From Lacinutrix sp. WUR7 (GTDB taxonomy: Bacteria; Bacteroidota; Bacteroidia; Flavobacteriales; Flavobacteriaceae), in the NCBI RefSeq assembly GCF_016864015.1, contig NZ_CP045067.1, positions 2,676,001 to 2,740,000 on the forward strand: 64,000 nucleotides of DNA, written 5' to 3'. The notes under the pieces were generated by a model. The model worked only from the letters and a program-made list of their open reading frames with translations. It was not told the origin of the DNA and ran no database searches. Shown piece by piece: positions 62,613 to 64,000 of the stretch (its first letter is position 1; the number at the start of each line of letters is the position of its first letter). Made by a program: the position numbers and the translations under genes.

Positions 62613-63938
62613 ATGGCACAAAAGAAAGTCGCATTTTATACTTTAGGTTGTAAACTTAATTTTTCGGAAACATCTACTATTGCTAGAAACTTTAAAGATG
62701 AAGGTTTTGAACGCGTAGATTTTAAGGAAGAAGCTGATATATATGTTATTAATACATGTTCTGTTACAGAAAATGCGGACAAACGATTTAAAACGATTGT
62801 AAAACAAGCGCAAAAGATTAATCCGGATGCCTTTGTTGCTGCAGTAGGTTGTTATGCACAACTTAAACCACAAGAATTAGCAGATGTACATGGTGTGGAT
62901 TTAGTGCTTGGCGCAACCGAAAAATTTAAAATCACAGATTACATAAACGATCTTTCTAAAAATGATTTTGGGGAAGTGCATTCTTGTGAAATAGAAGAAG
63001 CAGACTTTTATGTTGGTAGCTATTCTATTGGAGATAGAACACGTGCTTTTTTAAAAGTACAAGATGGTTGTGATTATAAATGTACTTATTGTACCATTCC
63101 TCTTGCTCGAGGGATTTCTAGAAGTGATGAGCTTTTAAACGTACTAAAGAATGCAAAAGAAATTTCTGAAAAAGGAATAAAAGAGATTGTACTTACCGGA
63201 GTTAATATTGGTGATTATGGTAAAGGGGAATTTGGTAATAAAAAACACGAGCATACGTTCTATGAACTAGTACAAGCATTAGATGAAGTGGAAGGTATTG
63301 AGCGTCTACGAATCTCTTCAATAGAACCAAATTTATTGAAAAATGAAACTATAGATTTTGTTTCTAAAAGCAGAATATTTGTACCCCATTTTCATATTCC
63401 TTTGCAAAGCGGAAGTAATGAAATTTTAAAATTAATGCGAAGAAGATACATGAAAGAGTTGTATGTAGATCGCGTTAATAAAATAAAAGAAGTGATGCCT
63501 CACGCTTGTATTGGTGTAGATGTTATTGTTGGTTTCCCTGGTGAAACAGATGAAATGTTTTTAGAAACCTATAACTTTTTAAACGGATTAGATATTTCTT
63601 ATTTACACGTTTTTACGTATTCTGAAAGAGATAATACGGTTGCAGCTACTATGGAAGGTGAGGTACCTAAAAACGTAAGAGCAAAGCGTAGTAAAATGCT
63701 TCGAGGTTTGTCGGTAAAGAAACGAAGAGCATATTATGAAAGTCAAATAGGCAGCTCTAGAACCGTTTTGTTTGAAAGTGAGAATAAAGAAGGCTACATA
63801 CACGGTTTTACCGAAAATTATGTAAAAGTGAAAACACCTTGGAATCCAGAGTTAGTTAATACATTACAGGATGTAACACTTACCAAAATTGATGATGATG
63901 GTATAGTAAGATTTGACTTTATAAAAGAATTGGTATAA
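62613..63938 (+). CDS. mtaB: tRNA t6A37 methylthiotransferase MtaB
   Basis: 441 aa radical-SAM methylthiotransferase. N-terminal UPF0004 domain with Cys13, Cys49 and Cys80 for the second cluster; radical-SAM CxxxCxxC at Cys153, Cys157, Cys160 (QDGCDYKCTYCTIPLARG); a C-terminal TRAM-like part. The opening VAFYTLGCKLNFSET marks the MtaB (YqeV) type rather than MiaB or RimO. It makes ms2t6A in tRNAs reading ANN codons. Confidence 0.94.
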   Translation: MAQKKVAFYTLGCKLNFSETSTIARNFKDEGFERVDFKEEADIYVINTCSVTENADKRFKTIVKQAQKINPDAFVAAVGCYAQLKPQELADVHGVDLVLGATEKFKITDYINDLSKNDFGEVHSCEIEEADFYVGSYSIGDRTRAFLKVQDGCDYKCTYCTIPLARGISRSDELLNVLKNAKEISEKGIKEIVLTGVNIGDYGKGEFGNKKHEHTFYELVQALDEVEGIERLRISSIEPNLLKNETIDFVSKSRIFVPHFHIPLQSGSNEILKLMRRRYMKELYVDRVNKIKEVMPHACIGVDVIVGFPGETDEMFLETYNFLNGLDISYLHVFTYSERDNTVAATMEGEVPKNVRAKRSKMLRGLSVKKRRAYYESQIGSSRTVLFESENKEGYIHGFTENYVKVKTPWNPELVNTLQDVTLTKIDDDGIVRFDFIKELV

Positions 63939-63942
63939 AAAA

Positions 63943-63964
63943 AACGAAAGCATTTGCTTCCGTT
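63943..63964 (+). terminator. mtaB terminator
   Basis: AACGAAAGCA and TGCTTCCGTT form a 10-bp stem with one mismatch and a TT loop, followed by TTT-rich sequence. Confidence 0.85.
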
Positions 63965-64000
63965 TTTATATAGTATAACAGTAATTTTAATACTTGTTAA

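Overview
The window looks like a chromosome segment from a marine-type Flavobacteriaceae bacterium (phylum Bacteroidota). The evidence is low GC content, Bacteroidota promoter elements (TAnnTTTG) in front of many genes, type IX secretion (T9SS) C-terminal sorting domains, a type B L31, a fused CcoN-CcoO oxidase and a fadN-type beta-oxidation operon. The genus cannot be fixed from the sequence. No rRNA, tRNA, CRISPR array, complete insertion sequence or prophage was seen.

Positions 1-23320 form a low-oxygen respiration island. It runs: nosD (cut by the window edge)-nosF-nosY and a lipoprotein; a universal stress protein divergent from a three-domain nirK; nirV; a SCO-type copper chaperone; an outer-membrane barrel; a nitric-oxide-stress group (hemerythrin, an unusual histidine-rich membrane protein, ric/scdA, an Rrf2 regulator with a Cys triad); a CBS-domain protein; a PLP decarboxylase; a complete cbb3 oxidase locus (ccoI, ccoS, ccoNO, ccoQ, ccoP, ccoG, ccoH, a SafE-like gene); and a Crp/Fnr regulator. 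Five promoters here (usp, nirK, CBS gene, ccoS-ccoNOQP, ccoI) carry a TGA-N6-TCA palindrome centred exactly 29.5 bp upstream of a TAnnTTTG-like element. This is the geometry of a class II (-41.5) Fnr-activated promoter, so the island looks like one regulon run by the Crp/Fnr protein at 22643. A second circuit is suggested by a GATAAATTTATC core both in a 46-bp palindrome before the Rrf2 gene and between that gene and ric.

Positions 23375-37307 hold a VWA/MoxR ATPase pair, a YdeI-like protein, an M1 peptidase, a beta-oxidation operon (marR-fadN-fadA-fadE), fadD and an AraC-type regulator with a 17-unit AT repeat just upstream. Positions 37308-42677 hold two overlapping, mutually similar membrane-protein genes. 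They are flanked on one side by intact purL and on the other by a decayed copy of the purL 3' end.

Positions 42782-64000 are mostly housekeeping and envelope genes: a secreted nuclease, an RsmB-type methyltransferase, a CotH protein, a BNR-repeat lipoprotein, an ECF sigma operon, an operon of DUF4199/glycosyltransferase/phosphohexomutase/MsbA, rpmE2, a GlmU-like protein, a PD40 protein, a YhhN-like protein, a peptide-binding lipoprotein, a T9SS cargo gene containing a G10 tract, and mtaB. Functions are assigned by reading motifs; no database search was run.
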